Shown: piece after piece, positions 16,818-25,538 of the stretch
Layout: every line of letters starts with the position of its first letter
Position numbering within the stretch: the first letter of the stretch is position 1
Assembly (NCBI RefSeq): GCF_014649715.1
Contig: NZ_BMTO01000008.1
Span: 124,001 to 188,000 of the forward strand
Direction of reading: 5' to 3'
Length of the DNA stretch: 64,000 nt
Origin: Streptomyces lateritius
GTDB taxonomy: Bacteria; Actinomycetota; Actinomycetes; Streptomycetales; Streptomycetaceae
The notes under the pieces: model-generated
Seen by the model: only the letters and a program-made list of their open reading frames with translations
Database searches by the model: none
What the model was told of the DNA's origin: nothing
Position numbers and translations under genes: made by a program

Positions 16818-17423
16818 ATGGAGAAGAGGCCCACGCGGGAACGGATCCTCGACGCGGCGCACGAACTGTGGACCACAGTGGGCCTCGCCCGCACGACGAC
16901 CAAGGAGATCGCACGGGGCGCCGGCTGCTCGGAGGCGGCCCTCTACAAGTACTTCGCGGGCAAGGAGGAGCTGTTCGTCGCCGTCCTGAGCGAACGTCTT
17001 CCCGAGCTGGCGCCGCTGCTCGACCGGCTGTCCACCGACCCGGGGAAGGGCACGGTGGAGGAGAACCTCACCGAGATCGCCCGCCAGGCCGCGCTCTTCT
17101 ATGCCGAGAGCTTCCCGATCGCCGCCTCCCTCTACGCCGAGACCCGGCTCAAGGCCCGGCACGACGCGTCGATGCGGCGGCTGGACGCCGGACCGCACCG
17201 GCCCTTGGAGCAGCTCGACGCATATCTGCGCGCCGAACAGGCCGCCGGGCGCGTCGACGCCGGCGCCGACACCTTCGCGGCGGCGTCACTCCTGCTCGGC
17301 GCGTGCGCGCAGCGGGCCTTCGCCTACGACGCGAAGGCCGGCAAGGAGCCGCCGCAGGACGTCGACACCTTCGCGTCCTCGATCGCCCGCACGTTGATGG
17401 GCGGGATCGCCGTACGGACATGA
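16818..17423 (+). CDS. TetR-family transcriptional regulator
   Basis: This 201-residue protein has the HTH at about residues 8-50 (ERILDAAHELWTTVGLARTT, then KEIARGAGCSEAALYKYFAG), followed by a helical C-terminal domain. It is divergent from the NAD(P)-binding gene, and the shared palindrome suggests autoregulation and control of that gene. No clear ribosome binding site stronger than GGAGCG is present. Confidence 0.92.
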   Translation: MEKRPTRERILDAAHELWTTVGLARTTTKEIARGAGCSEAALYKYFAGKEELFVAVLSERLPELAPLLDRLSTDPGKGTVEENLTEIARQAALFYAESFPIAASLYAETRLKARHDASMRRLDAGPHRPLEQLDAYLRAEQAAGRVDAGADTFAAASLLLGACAQRAFAYDAKAGKEPPQDVDTFASSIARTLMGGIAVRT

Positions 17424-17496
17424 GCGCTCCGAGGCGACGAGCGCCGTACGGAAATGACGTTGCGGCGCCCACCGGCGGGCGGTCACGCTGACCGGC

Positions 17497-18219
17497 ATGC
17501 TTCTGAAGGCCCGTGAGTTCAGGCCCCGCACGGGCCCGCACTCCTACCGGATAGTCCAGCCGTGGCGGCCCCTGCGCCACACCACCCTCAACGACCCGTT
17601 GGGCGACCGCTGGGGCTACCTCCTCGGCGATCACGACGGGCTGTCCCGCCTGGCGGCGCTGTTCTCCTTCGCCGCCTTCTCCCGGCACACGATCGTCCAC
17701 GTGCCGCTCCGCGACAGCCTGCCACGCGCCTACGCCCCCGGCGTACCGGTCGACCTCGTCCTCGCCCACCGCTCACCCGGCCTGCGACCCTCCGCCTGGC
17801 CGGGGCTGCGCGCCAAGCTCCGTACGGGCACGCCGCTGACCGTCCGTACGAACGAGGCGCGCACCGCCGCGCACGCGGCCGTCTGGCACGAGGAGTGGGA
17901 ACGGCGCCACCGGCGCGCCACCGAATGGCTGCGCCCCGCCGTCCACGCGCACACGCTGTTCCTCCTCGGCGGCCGGGACGTCTTCTCCGCCGCCGCCACC
18001 GCCTTCGAGACCGCGGCCGGCTTCGGCCCGCTGCAGAAGCGTGCCAGGAAGGGCCACGACGCCCTCGTCGCCTCACTCACCCCGTACCTGGAGCCCCACG
18101 GGCAGTCGTGGGACCGGACCGAGATCGACATCGGGTTCCAGGCCCACCCGCCCCCGCACCGCTTCAGGTCACCGGGGCCGTCAGCCAGTCGTCGATGCCG
18201 GACAGGAGCTTCTGCCTGA
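17497..18219 (+). CDS. Conserved-looking protein of unknown function
   Basis: This frame encodes 240 residues with codon usage like its neighbours (third positions almost all G or C). I do not recognise a domain. The N-terminal half contains LLGDHDGLSRLAALFSFAAF and HTIVHVPLRDSLPRAYAPG; the middle is rich in Arg and Trp (HEEWERRHRRATEWLRP). No signal peptide or membrane span is evident. Its last 56 bases overlap the 3' end of the adenosine deaminase-like gene on the other strand, so the real end or the need for this gene deserves caution. Confidence 0.6.
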   Translation: MLLKAREFRPRTGPHSYRIVQPWRPLRHTTLNDPLGDRWGYLLGDHDGLSRLAALFSFAAFSRHTIVHVPLRDSLPRAYAPGVPVDLVLAHRSPGLRPSAWPGLRAKLRTGTPLTVRTNEARTAAHAAVWHEEWERRHRRATEWLRPAVHAHTLFLLGGRDVFSAAATAFETAAGFGPLQKRARKGHDALVASLTPYLEPHGQSWDRTEIDIGFQAHPPPHRFRSPGPSASRRCRTGASA

Positions 18220-19195
18220 TGTCCTCGGGGGCCGCCGAGCCGCGCACGGACTGGCGCGCCAGTTCCGCCAGCTCCGGGTCCGTGAAGCCGTGGTGCCTGC
18301 GGGCGATCTCGTACTGCGCCGCCAGCCGCGAGCCGAACAGCAGTGGGTCGTCCGCGCCCAGCGCCATCGGGACCCCCGCCTCGAAGAGCGTCCGCAGCGG
18401 AACGTCCTCGGGCTTCTCGTACACCCCGAGGGCCACGTTGGACGCCGGGCAGACCTCGCAGGTCACGCCCCTCTCCGCCAGCTTGCGCAGCACCCGGGGG
18501 TCCTCCGCCGCCCGCACCCCGTGACCGACCCGCGCCGCCCTCAGGTCGTCCAGGCAGTCCCGTACCGACGCCGGACCCGTCAGCTCGCCGCCGTGCGGCG
18601 CCGCCAGCAAGCCGCCCTCGCGGGCGATGGCGAAGGCGCGGTCGAAGTCACGGGCCATGCCCCGGCGCTCGTCGTTGGAGAGCCCGAAACCGACCACTCC
18701 CCGATCCGCGTACCGCACCGCGAGCCGCGCCAGCGTGCGCGCCTCCAGGGGGTGCTTCATCCGGTTCGCGGCCACCAGGACCCGCATCCCGAGCCCGGTC
18801 TCGCGCGAGGCGTCGTCGACCGCGTCCAGGATGATCTCCATCGCCGGGATCAGACCGCCCAGCAGAGGGGCGTACGAGGTCGGGTCGACCTGGATCTCCA
18901 GCCAGCCCGAGCCGTCCCGCACGTCCTCCTGGGCCGCCTCGCGGACCAGGCGCCGGATGTCCTCGGGCTCCCGCAGGCAGGAACGGGCGATGTCGTACAG
19001 CCGCTGGAAGCGGAACCAGCCGCGCTCGTCGGTCGCCCGCAGCCTGGGCGGTGTGCCGCCGCTCAACGCCTCGGGGAGATGGACGCCGTACTTGTCGGCC
19101 AGCTCGATGAGCGTCGTGGGCCGCATCGACCCGGTGAAGTGCAGATGCAGGTGGGCCTTGGGCAGCAGGCTGATGTCGCGGGAAACGTGCTCCAT
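18164..19195 (-). CDS. Adenosine deaminase-family protein
   Basis: From the ATG at 19195 the protein has 343 residues. Metal and catalytic motifs are in order: KAHLHLHFTGS (His pair), APHGGEL (HxGE, with the catalytic Glu), ARVGHGVRA (His) and LGADDPLLF (Asp-Asp). The substrate-side loop reads VGFGLSNDE rather than the usual DLAGDE, so the substrate could be another purine nucleoside or adenine derivative. A GTG at 19213 is an alternative start. It lies downstream of the aspartate aminotransferase gene, but a terminator lies between. Confidence 0.88.
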   Translation of the reverse strand: MEHVSRDISLLPKAHLHLHFTGSMRPTTLIELADKYGVHLPEALSGGTPPRLRATDERGWFRFQRLYDIARSCLREPEDIRRLVREAAQEDVRDGSGWLEIQVDPTSYAPLLGGLIPAMEIILDAVDDASRETGLGMRVLVAANRMKHPLEARTLARLAVRYADRGVVGFGLSNDERRGMARDFDRAFAIAREGGLLAAPHGGELTGPASVRDCLDDLRAARVGHGVRAAEDPRVLRKLAERGVTCEVCPASNVALGVYEKPEDVPLRTLFEAGVPMALGADDPLLFGSRLAAQYEIARRHHGFTDPELAELARQSVRGSAAPEDIRQKLLSGIDDWLTAPVT

Positions 19196-19269
19196 CCAGG
19201 GATCCTGCCGCACCCGAATCGAGGAGAACAGCCCCTTTCCCCGATCGGGTCCCGTCTAGAACGCAGAAA

Positions 19270-19301
19270 CGGGCCCTCGGTTCCGGAGAACCGGGGGCCC
19301 G
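19270..19301 (-). terminator. Terminator after aspC-like gene
   Basis: CGGGCCC-T-CGGTTC pairs with GAACCG-G-GGGCCCG around CGGA. It lies between the aminotransferase stop and the start of the adenosine deaminase-like gene, both on this strand. Confidence 0.75.
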
Positions 19302-19330
19302 AAGCACACCTCGACATCAAGGGGTGCTCG

Positions 19331-20557
19331 TCAGTCGCGCGCCTCCGCGAGCAGCTTCTGCATCCGGGACACGCCCTCCACCAGGTCCTCGTCACCCAGC
19401 GCGTACGAGAGCCGCAGGTAGCCCGGCGTACCGAAGGCCTCGCCCGGTACGACCGCGACCTCGGCCTCGTCCAGGATCAGCGCGGCCAGCTCGACCGAGC
19501 TCTGCGGGCGACGGCCGCGGATCTCCTTGCCGAGCAGCGCCTTCACCGAGGGGTACACGTAGAACGCGCCCTCCGGCGTCGGGCAGAGCACGCCCTCGAT
19601 CTCGTTGAGCATCCGCACGATCGTCTGGCGGCGCCGGTCGAAGGCGCGGCCCATCTCGGCGACGGCGTCCAGGTTGCCCGAGACGGCGGCCAGCGCGGCG
19701 ACCTGGGCCACGTTGCTCACGTTGGACGTGGCGTGCGACTGCAGGTTGGTCGCGGCCTTCACCACGTCCTTCGGGCCGATGATCCACCCCACGCGCCAGC
19801 CGGTCATCGCGTACGTCTTGGCGACACCGTTGACCACGATGCACTTGTCGCGCAGCTCGGGCATGACCGCCGGGAGGGAGACGGCGGAGGCGCTGCCGTA
19901 CACCAGGTGCTCGTAGATCTCGTCGGTCAGCACCCACAGGCCGTGCTCGACGGCCCAGCGGCCGATCGCCTCGGTCTCGGCCTCGCTGTAGACGGCGCCG
20001 GTCGGGTTGGAGGGGGAGACGAAGAGGACGACCTTGGTCTTCTCCGTGCGCGCCGCCTCCAGCTGCTCGACGGAGACGCGGTAGCCGGTGGTCTCGTCGG
20101 CGACGACCTCGACCGGGACACCGCCCGCGAGGCGGATCGACTCGGGGTAGGTGGTCCAGTACGGGGCCGGGACGATGACCTCGTCGCCCGGGTCGAGGAT
20201 TGCGGCGAACGCCTCGTAGATGGCCTGCTTGCCGCCGTTGGTCACCAGGACCTGGGAGGCGTCGATCTCGTAGCCGGAGTCGCGCAGCGTCTTGGCGGCG
20301 ATGGCGGCCTTCAGCTCCGGCAGACCGCCGGCCGGCGTGTAGCGGTGGTACTTCGGGTTCTTGCACGCCTCGACGGCGGCGTCGACGATGTAGTCAGGCG
20401 TCGGGAAGTCGGGCTCACCCGCGCCGAAACCGATCACCGGACGCCCTGCGGCCTTGAGGGCCTTGGCCTTGGCGTCGACGGCGAGGGTCGCGGACTCGGA
20501 GATCGCACCGACGCGGGCGGAGACCCGGCGCTCGGTCGGAGGGGTTGCAGCGCTCAT
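19331..20557 (-). CDS. aspC: Pyridoxal phosphate-dependent aminotransferase, aspartate aminotransferase type I-gamma
   Basis: The ATG at 20557 gives 408 residues. The PLP lysine lies in VVNGVAKTYAMTGWRVGW. The cofactor-binding SPSNPTG, LTDEIYEHL and FGAGEPDF blocks and the C-terminal YLRLSYAL arginine are all in place. The enzyme converts aspartate and 2-oxoglutarate to oxaloacetate and glutamate; related enzymes also use prephenate. The frame extends 23 codons upstream, but the family starts near this Met. It lies divergent from tRNA-Trp/secE, as in other streptomycetes. Confidence 0.93.
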   Translation of the reverse strand: MSAATPPTERRVSARVGAISESATLAVDAKAKALKAAGRPVIGFGAGEPDFPTPDYIVDAAVEACKNPKYHRYTPAGGLPELKAAIAAKTLRDSGYEIDASQVLVTNGGKQAIYEAFAAILDPGDEVIVPAPYWTTYPESIRLAGGVPVEVVADETTGYRVSVEQLEAARTEKTKVVLFVSPSNPTGAVYSEAETEAIGRWAVEHGLWVLTDEIYEHLVYGSASAVSLPAVMPELRDKCIVVNGVAKTYAMTGWRVGWIIGPKDVVKAATNLQSHATSNVSNVAQVAALAAVSGNLDAVAEMGRAFDRRRQTIVRMLNEIEGVLCPTPEGAFYVYPSVKALLGKEIRGRRPQSSVELAALILDEAEVAVVPGEAFGTPGYLRLSYALGDEDLVEGVSRMQKLLAEARD

Positions 20558-20838
20558 GCGGCCCATCGTCCCAGACCCTCTCGCGACCCGGCACACAGGT
20601 TTCAGTGAGCGGACAGGATCGGTCATTCCTGGTCGTACGAGGGCCGGCGGAGGCGTCCGGAACGGCTTCGGGGGGCCTTCGGAGGGACTCAGGGAGGGCC
20701 GCGCGGGGGCGCCTCGGAGGGCTCGGCGGGGCTCCGACGTGCTTTCTGTTCGACGCAGCGCTCATGAACACGTACACTCACTGCTCGTTGGCCCTCACCG
20801 ACCACATCTCACGATGCGGTAGGTTGGGGGAGCCACAA

Positions 20839-20911
20839 AGGGTCGTAGCTCAATTGGTAGAGCACTGGTCTCCAAAACCAGCGGTTGGGGGTTCAAGTCC
20901 CTCCGGCCCTG
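20839..20911 (+). tRNA. tRNA-Trp (CCA)
   Basis: AGGGTCG pairs with CGGCCCT, and the discriminator G is at 20911. The anticodon CCA is at 20872-20874 in the loop CTCCAAA closed by CTGGT/ACCAG. The T loop is TTCAAGT. tRNA-Trp next to secE is the usual bacterial arrangement. Confidence 0.97.
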
Positions 20912-21014
20912 CTACACACACCGCCAGGATGTGTGCGCATGTACGTACTTCAATGCACCGCCGTGCGGATCCACCCGGCACGGCACTGCCATGACCCGGG
21001 ATCAGGTGAGAAGC

Positions 21015-21302
21015 GTGACGGACGCCGTGGGCTCCATCGACATGCCTGATGCCGAGGACGAGGCTCCGGACTCGAAGAAGAAGGCCCGCAAGGGCGGCAA
21101 GCGCGGGAAGAAGGGCCCTCTGGGCCGCCTCGCGCTCTTCTACCGCCAGATCGTCGCGGAACTCCGCAAGGTCGTCTGGCCGACTCGTAGCCAGCTGACG
21201 ACGTACACCACGGTAGTGATTGTCTTCGTTGTCATCATGATCGGTCTGGTGACCGTGATTGACTATGGCTTCCAGGAAGCAGTCAAGTACGTCTTCGGCT
21301 GA
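21015..21302 (+). CDS. secE: Preprotein translocase subunit SecE
   Basis: The GTG at 21015 gives 95 residues, starting MTDAVGSIDMPDAEDEA as Streptomyces SecE does. A basic segment (KKKARKGGKRGKKG) is followed by FYRQIVAELRKVVWPTRSQL, the conserved amphipathic helix, and one membrane span (about 66-85). SecE clamps the SecY channel. An in-frame ATG further upstream would add non-conserved residues. nusG follows 43 bases later. Confidence 0.97.
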   Translation: MTDAVGSIDMPDAEDEAPDSKKKARKGGKRGKKGPLGRLALFYRQIVAELRKVVWPTRSQLTTYTTVVIVFVVIMIGLVTVIDYGFQEAVKYVFG

Positions 21303-21345
21303 CTTCTTGTTCCACCCCATCTGTATCCAGGAAGAAGCAGCCACC

Positions 21346-22230
21346 GTGTCTGACCCGAACCTGAACGACGCCGTCGAGCCTGTCGAGTCCGTTGAGGACG
21401 AGCTCGACATCGTCGAGGCGGCCGACGAGGACCAGGCTGAGGCTGCTGACGCCGCTGCGGGCGAGGCGGCCGAAGAGGCCGCTCTGCACATCGACGACGA
21501 GTCCGACGAGGACGAGTCCGGGGACGAAGAGTCCGACGAGGACGTCGAGGGCGAGTCCGACGAGGACACCGACGCCGAGGCCGTCGAGGCCGACGAGGAG
21601 CCCGCCGCTCCTGTCGACCCGATCCAGGCCCTCCGTGACGAGCTGCGCGGCCTGCCCGGTGAGTGGTACGTGATCCACACCTACGCGGGCTACGAGAAGC
21701 GCGTGAAGGCCAACCTCGAGCAGCGTGCCGTCTCCCTGAACGTCGAGGAGTTCATCTACCAGGCCGAGGTCCCCGAGGAAGAGATCGTCCAGATCAAGAA
21801 CGGCGAGCGCAAGAACGTCCGGCAGAACAAGCTGCCCGGTTACGTTCTCGTCCGCATGGATCTGACGAACGAGTCCTGGGGCGTCGTCCGGAACACCCCC
21901 GGCGTCACCGGCTTCGTGGGCAATGCCTACGACCCGTACCCGCTGACCCTGGACGAGATCGTCAAGATGCTCGCCCCGGAGGCCGAGGAGAAGGCCGCCC
22001 GCGAGGCCGCCGAGGCCGAGGGCAAGCCGGCTCCGGCCCGCAAGGTCGAGGTCCAGGTGCTCGACTTCGAGGTCGGCGACTCGGTCACCGTCACCGACGG
22101 CCCCTTCGCCACCCTCCAGGCCACGATCAACGAGATCAACGCCGACTCCAAGAAGGTCAAGGGCCTCGTCGAGATCTTCGGTCGCGAGACCCCGGTCGAG
22201 CTCAGCTTCGACCAGATCCAGAAGAACTGA
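21346..22230 (+). CDS. nusG: Transcription termination/antitermination protein NusG
   Basis: The protein has 294 residues from the GTG at 21346. The first 100 or so residues are an acidic, Asp/Glu-rich extension found in actinobacterial NusG. The NGN domain begins at EWYVIHTYAGYEKRVKANLE, and the C-terminal KOW domain is VGDSVTVTDGPFATLQATIN. NusG binds RNA polymerase and couples it to Rho or the ribosome. A very strong terminator follows. Confidence 0.97.
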   Translation: MSDPNLNDAVEPVESVEDELDIVEAADEDQAEAADAAAGEAAEEAALHIDDESDEDESGDEESDEDVEGESDEDTDAEAVEADEEPAAPVDPIQALRDELRGLPGEWYVIHTYAGYEKRVKANLEQRAVSLNVEEFIYQAEVPEEEIVQIKNGERKNVRQNKLPGYVLVRMDLTNESWGVVRNTPGVTGFVGNAYDPYPLTLDEIVKMLAPEAEEKAAREAAEAEGKPAPARKVEVQVLDFEVGDSVTVTDGPFATLQATINEINADSKKVKGLVEIFGRETPVELSFDQIQKN

Positions 22231-22256
22231 CCCTCGACCCTCACAGGTTTCCGACC

Positions 22257-22300
22257 AGGTCAGAGTGGCTCCCGCAGCCGCTCTGACCTGCTCGGTTTTT
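22257..22300 (+). terminator. Strong intrinsic terminator between nusG and rplK
   Basis: AGGTCAGAGTGGCT pairs with AGCCGCTCTGACCT (one T-G pair) around CCCGC, and the run GTTTTT follows. It separates secE-nusG from the ribosomal protein genes. Confidence 0.9.
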
Positions 22301-22396
22301 AGCCGCACGTCTATACCCGTTATCGTGGTGCGGTATGCCTCCATCCGGATGACCGGATGGCGGGCTGAACACTCTCACTAGGACCCGGAGAGAGCA

Positions 22397-22831
22397 ATGC
22401 CTCCCAAGAAGAAGAAGGTCACGGGGCTTATCAAGCTCCAGATCAACGCCGGTGCGGCCAACCCGGCCCCGCCGGTCGGCCCCGCGCTCGGTCAGCACGG
22501 CGTCAACATCATGGAGTTCTGCAAGGCCTACAACGCCGCGACCGAGTCGCAGCGTGGCATGGTCGTGCCGGTGGAGATCACGGTCTACGAGGACCGTTCC
22601 TTCACCTTCATCACCAAGACTCCGCCGGCCGCCAAGCTGATCCTCAAGGCCGCAGGTGTGGACAAGGGCTCCGGCGAGCCGCACAAGACCAAGGTCGCCA
22701 AGCTCACGGCCGCCCAGGTCCGCGAGATCGCCACGGTCAAGCTGCCCGACCTGAACGCCAACGACCTGGACGCCGCGTCGAAGATCATCGCCGGCACCGC
22801 CCGCTCCATGGGCATCACGGTCGAGGGCTGA
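22397..22831 (+). CDS. rplK: 50S ribosomal protein L11
   Basis: This 144-residue protein has the full L11 pattern: [20 protein letters not shown] followed by [13 protein letters not shown], and a C-terminal RNA-binding domain ending [12 protein letters not shown]. It binds the GTPase-associated region of 23S rRNA, the thiostrepton target. It is preceded by about 95 bases after the nusG terminator that should hold the L11-L1 promoter and, by family knowledge, an L1-binding leader, which I cannot delimit. rplA follows. Confidence 0.98.
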
Positions 22832-22910
22832 TCAGCCCCCTCGTGACCTCTGTGGTAGGACCAGCGCTGGTCCGCACCACGACTCCACACCTGAACCAAC
22901 AGGAGAAGCA

Positions 22911-23639
22911 GTGAAGCGCAGCAAGGCACTCCGCGCCGCGGACGCCAAGATCGACCGGGAGCGGAACTACGCCCCCCTCGAGGCCGTCCGTCTCGCCAAG
23001 GACACCGCCGCCACCAAGTTCGACGGAACCGTCGAGGTCGCCTTCCGCCTGGGTGTCGACCCGCGCAAGGCCGACCAGATGGTCCGTGGCACCGTGAACC
23101 TTCCGCACGGCACCGGTAAGACCGCCCGGGTCCTGGTCTTCGCGACCGGTGACCGTGCCGAGGCCGCGATCGCCGCGGGCGCCGACATCGTCGGCTCCGA
23201 CGAGCTCATCGACGAGATCTCCAAGGGCAACCGCCTGAACGAGTTCGACGCCGTTGTGGCCACCCCGGACCTCATGGGCAAGGTCGGCCGCCTCGGCCGC
23301 GTCCTCGGCCCGCGTGGTCTCATGCCGAACCCGAAGACCGGCACCGTCACCCCCGATGTCGCCAAGGCTGTCAACGACATCAAGGGCGGCAAGATCGAGT
23401 TCCGCGTCGACAAGCACTCGAACCTGCACTTCATCATCGGCAAGGTCTCCTTCGACGAGACGAAGCTGGTCGAGAACTATGCCGCGGCTCTGGAGGAGAT
23501 CCTCCGTCTGAAGCCGTCCGCCGCCAAGGGCCGCTACATCAAGAAGGCGACCCTGACGACGACGATGGGCCCCGGCATCCCGCTGGACTCCAACCGCACC
23601 CGCAACCTCCTCGTCGAGGAGGACCCGGCGTCGGTCTGA
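22911..23639 (+). CDS. rplA: 50S ribosomal protein L1
   Basis: This 242-residue protein starts with GTG, 6 bases after AGGAGA. It has the L1 signature region GKVGRLGRVLGPRGLMPNPK and GTVTPDVAKAV. It forms the L1 stalk and usually represses its own L11-L1 message. A GC-rich terminator hairpin follows at 23679. Confidence 0.98.
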   Translation: MKRSKALRAADAKIDRERNYAPLEAVRLAKDTAATKFDGTVEVAFRLGVDPRKADQMVRGTVNLPHGTGKTARVLVFATGDRAEAAIAAGADIVGSDELIDEISKGNRLNEFDAVVATPDLMGKVGRLGRVLGPRGLMPNPKTGTVTPDVAKAVNDIKGGKIEFRVDKHSNLHFIIGKVSFDETKLVENYAAALEEILRLKPSAAKGRYIKKATLTTTMGPGIPLDSNRTRNLLVEEDPASV

Positions 23640-23678
23640 GCCCTGTGAAAGGCCCTCCGGGCCGGCTCTGAAACGCCT

Positions 23679-23717
23679 CGGGCCCCGCACCTCTTCGGAG
23701 GAGCGGGGCCCGATTTG
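23679..23717 (+). terminator. Terminator after rplA
   Basis: CGGGCCCCGC (23679-23688) pairs with GCGGGGCCCG (23703-23712), with an inner CTC-TTCG-GAG hairpin, followed by ATTTG. Confidence 0.8.
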
Positions 23718-23884
23718 CTTGACTCGTACGTGTTCACGTATGGTTCTCCAGAAGCCAAAGACCGCTGGTCGTTGCCGTGCTCTCGTGAGGGACACGGTGG
23801 CCGAAGGATTCGCTGAGAGATGCGAACGACCCGCGCAGGTGATCGTGGAAAGTTCCCGGCTCGTATTCGATCCGGTTGAGCTCA

Positions 23885-23920
23885 GCCCCGTGCGCCTGCG
23901 CCGGGGCGTTTTGTTTTGTT
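23885..23920 (+). promoter_or_regulatory. Attenuator-like hairpin in the rplJ (L10) leader
   Basis: GCCCCG (23885-23890) pairs with CGGGGC (23902-23907) and is followed by GTTTTGTTTTGTT, an intrinsic terminator placed 49 bases before rplJ. The whole untranslated stretch 23718-23968 fits an L10 leader, in which the L10-L12 complex regulates its own message. Binding sites are not delimited here. Confidence 0.6.
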
Positions 23921-23968
23921 CAGCACCTTCCGAGCGGTCCTCATCACCCGGAAGGAGGCCGACGCTCT

Positions 23969-24499
23969 ATGGCAAGGCCCGACAAGGCTGCCGCGGTAGC
24001 CGAGCTCAAGGACAAGTTCCAGAGCTCGAGCGCCGTCGTGCTGACCGAGTACCGGGGTCTCACCGTGGCCCAGCTCAAGACGCTGCGCCGTTCGCTCGGT
24101 GAGAACGCCCAGTACGCCGTGGTGAAGAACACGCTGACCAAGATTGCGGCCAACGAGGCCGGGATCACCTCGCTCGACGACCAGTTCACCGGTCCGACGG
24201 GCGCTGCCTTCATCACCGGTGACCCGGTGGAGTCGGCGAAGGGTCTTCGTGACTTCGCCAAGGACAACCCCAACCTCATCATCAAGGGCGGTGTCCTTGA
24301 TGGTAAGGCGCTGTCCGCCGATGAGATCAAGAAGCTTGCGGACCTCGAGTCCCGCGAGGTTCTGCTCTCCAAGCTGGCCGGTGCCTTCAAGGGCAAGCAG
24401 TCTCAGACTGCCTCCCTCTTCCAGGCGCTGCCGTCGAAGTTCGTCCGCACCGCGGAGGCGCTTCGCGTCAAGCTCGAAGAGCAGGGCGGTGCCGAGTAA
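23969..24499 (+). CDS. rplJ: 50S ribosomal protein L10
   Basis: The ATG at 23969 lies 8 bases after GGAAGGAGG and gives 176 residues. The conserved VVLTEYRGLTVAQLKTLRRS and VVKNTLTKIA blocks identify L10, and the C-terminal helix binds L7/L12 dimers. The long leader with an attenuator-like hairpin suggests feedback control. rplL follows after 114 bases. Confidence 0.98.
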   Translation: MARPDKAAAVAELKDKFQSSSAVVLTEYRGLTVAQLKTLRRSLGENAQYAVVKNTLTKIAANEAGITSLDDQFTGPTGAAFITGDPVESAKGLRDFAKDNPNLIIKGGVLDGKALSADEIKKLADLESREVLLSKLAGAFKGKQSQTASLFQALPSKFVRTAEALRVKLEEQGGAE

Positions 24500-24613
24500 C
24501 TCGGCTCGCGCATTGATCCGCGTCACCGACGTGCGCGGGTCGCAGCGGGCCGAATGTACGCCCGCCTCTCAATACACCCGGCACCTGCCGATTTAGTGGA
24601 AGGATCGCCCATC

Positions 24614-24997
24614 ATGGCGAAGCTCTCTCAGGACGACCTCCTCGCCCAGTTCGAGGAGATGACCCTCATCGAGCTCTCCGAGTTCGTCAAGGCCTTCGAG
24701 GAGAAGTTCGACGTCACCGCCGCCGCGGCCGTCGCCGTCGCCGGCCCCGCGGGCCCGGGCGCCGTTGCCGAGGCCGTCGAGGAGAAGGACGAGTTCGACG
24801 TCATCCTCACCGGCGCCGGCGAGAAGAAGATCCAGGTCATCAAGGTCGTGCGTGAGCTGACCTCCCTGGGCCTGAAGGAGGCCAAGGACCTCGTCGACGG
24901 CACCCCGAAGCCGGTCCTCGAGAAGGTCGCCAAGGAGGCCGCGGAGAAGGCTGCCGAGTCCCTCAAGGCCGCCGGCGCCTCCGTCGAGGTCAAGTAA
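24614..24997 (+). CDS. rplL: 50S ribosomal protein L7/L12
   Basis: This 127-residue protein has an N-terminal dimer domain (SQDDLLAQFEEMTLIELSEF), an Ala/Gly/Pro hinge and the C-terminal globular domain EEKDEFDVILTGAGEKKIQV. It is the flexible stalk protein that recruits translation GTPases. A perfect-looking terminator lies at 25044-25079. Confidence 0.98.
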   Translation: MAKLSQDDLLAQFEEMTLIELSEFVKAFEEKFDVTAAAAVAVAGPAGPGAVAEAVEEKDEFDVILTGAGEKKIQVIKVVRELTSLGLKEAKDLVDGTPKPVLEKVAKEAAEKAAESLKAAGASVEVK

Positions 24998-25043
24998 CAC
25001 CTCGCGAGTCCTCCGACTCGCTCAGGCGCCCTTCAGGCGCCTT

Positions 25044-25079
25044 CGAAGGGCGATCACCCATCCGGGTGGTCGCCCTTCG
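25044..25079 (+). terminator. Terminator after rplL
   Basis: CGAAGGGCGATCACCC pairs with GGGTGGTCGCCCTTCG around ATCC (one G-T/A mismatch zone). It is nearly the same sequence as the terminator after rpoC. Confidence 0.85.
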
Positions 25080-25329
25080 GCGTCCCCCTGACCGGGCGTG
25101 GCGCGGGTCGTGCGAGCCGTTCGGAGCGGAGTATGGTGATCTTCGCCGTGCGCCCCGCAGACCGGGGGGCCTTGACGAACCGCACGCAGCGCGCAATTCT
25201 CAGGACGCGTCGTCACAACGATCCGTATCCGAGGCATGGATCGACGGCGGAACGGGCAGTATCGAGGTGCGCCGCACGGCGCGAGGTACCGCGGAGTTGA
25301 GAACAACGAGGGTTGCGAATTACTCGCCC

Positions 25330-25358
25330 TGGACATCAGTGGGCCAATTGGCTACACT
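25330..25358 (+). promoter_or_regulatory. Probable rpoBC promoter
   Basis: TGGACA (25330-25335) and TACACT (25353-25358) are separated by exactly 17 bases. They lie about 180 bases before the rpoB start, in the 541-base stretch between rplL and rpoB that otherwise contains only the rplL terminator. The match to the HrdB-type consensus is good. Confidence 0.65.
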
Positions 25359-25538
25359 GACCCTTTGCGCTGCCTGTTAGCTGCCCCCTGCCCGTCACCA
25401 GGGGCATCCCCTCGCACGAGCACGTGGACCGGACCGACCTGACCTGGCCTTTCGGCTCATTCCAGGAACATCCGTCTCCGTGCACCGCTTGGAACCGGTA
25501 CGCGCGTAGTGAGTCCGAGCCCTCGGAAGGACCCCCTC

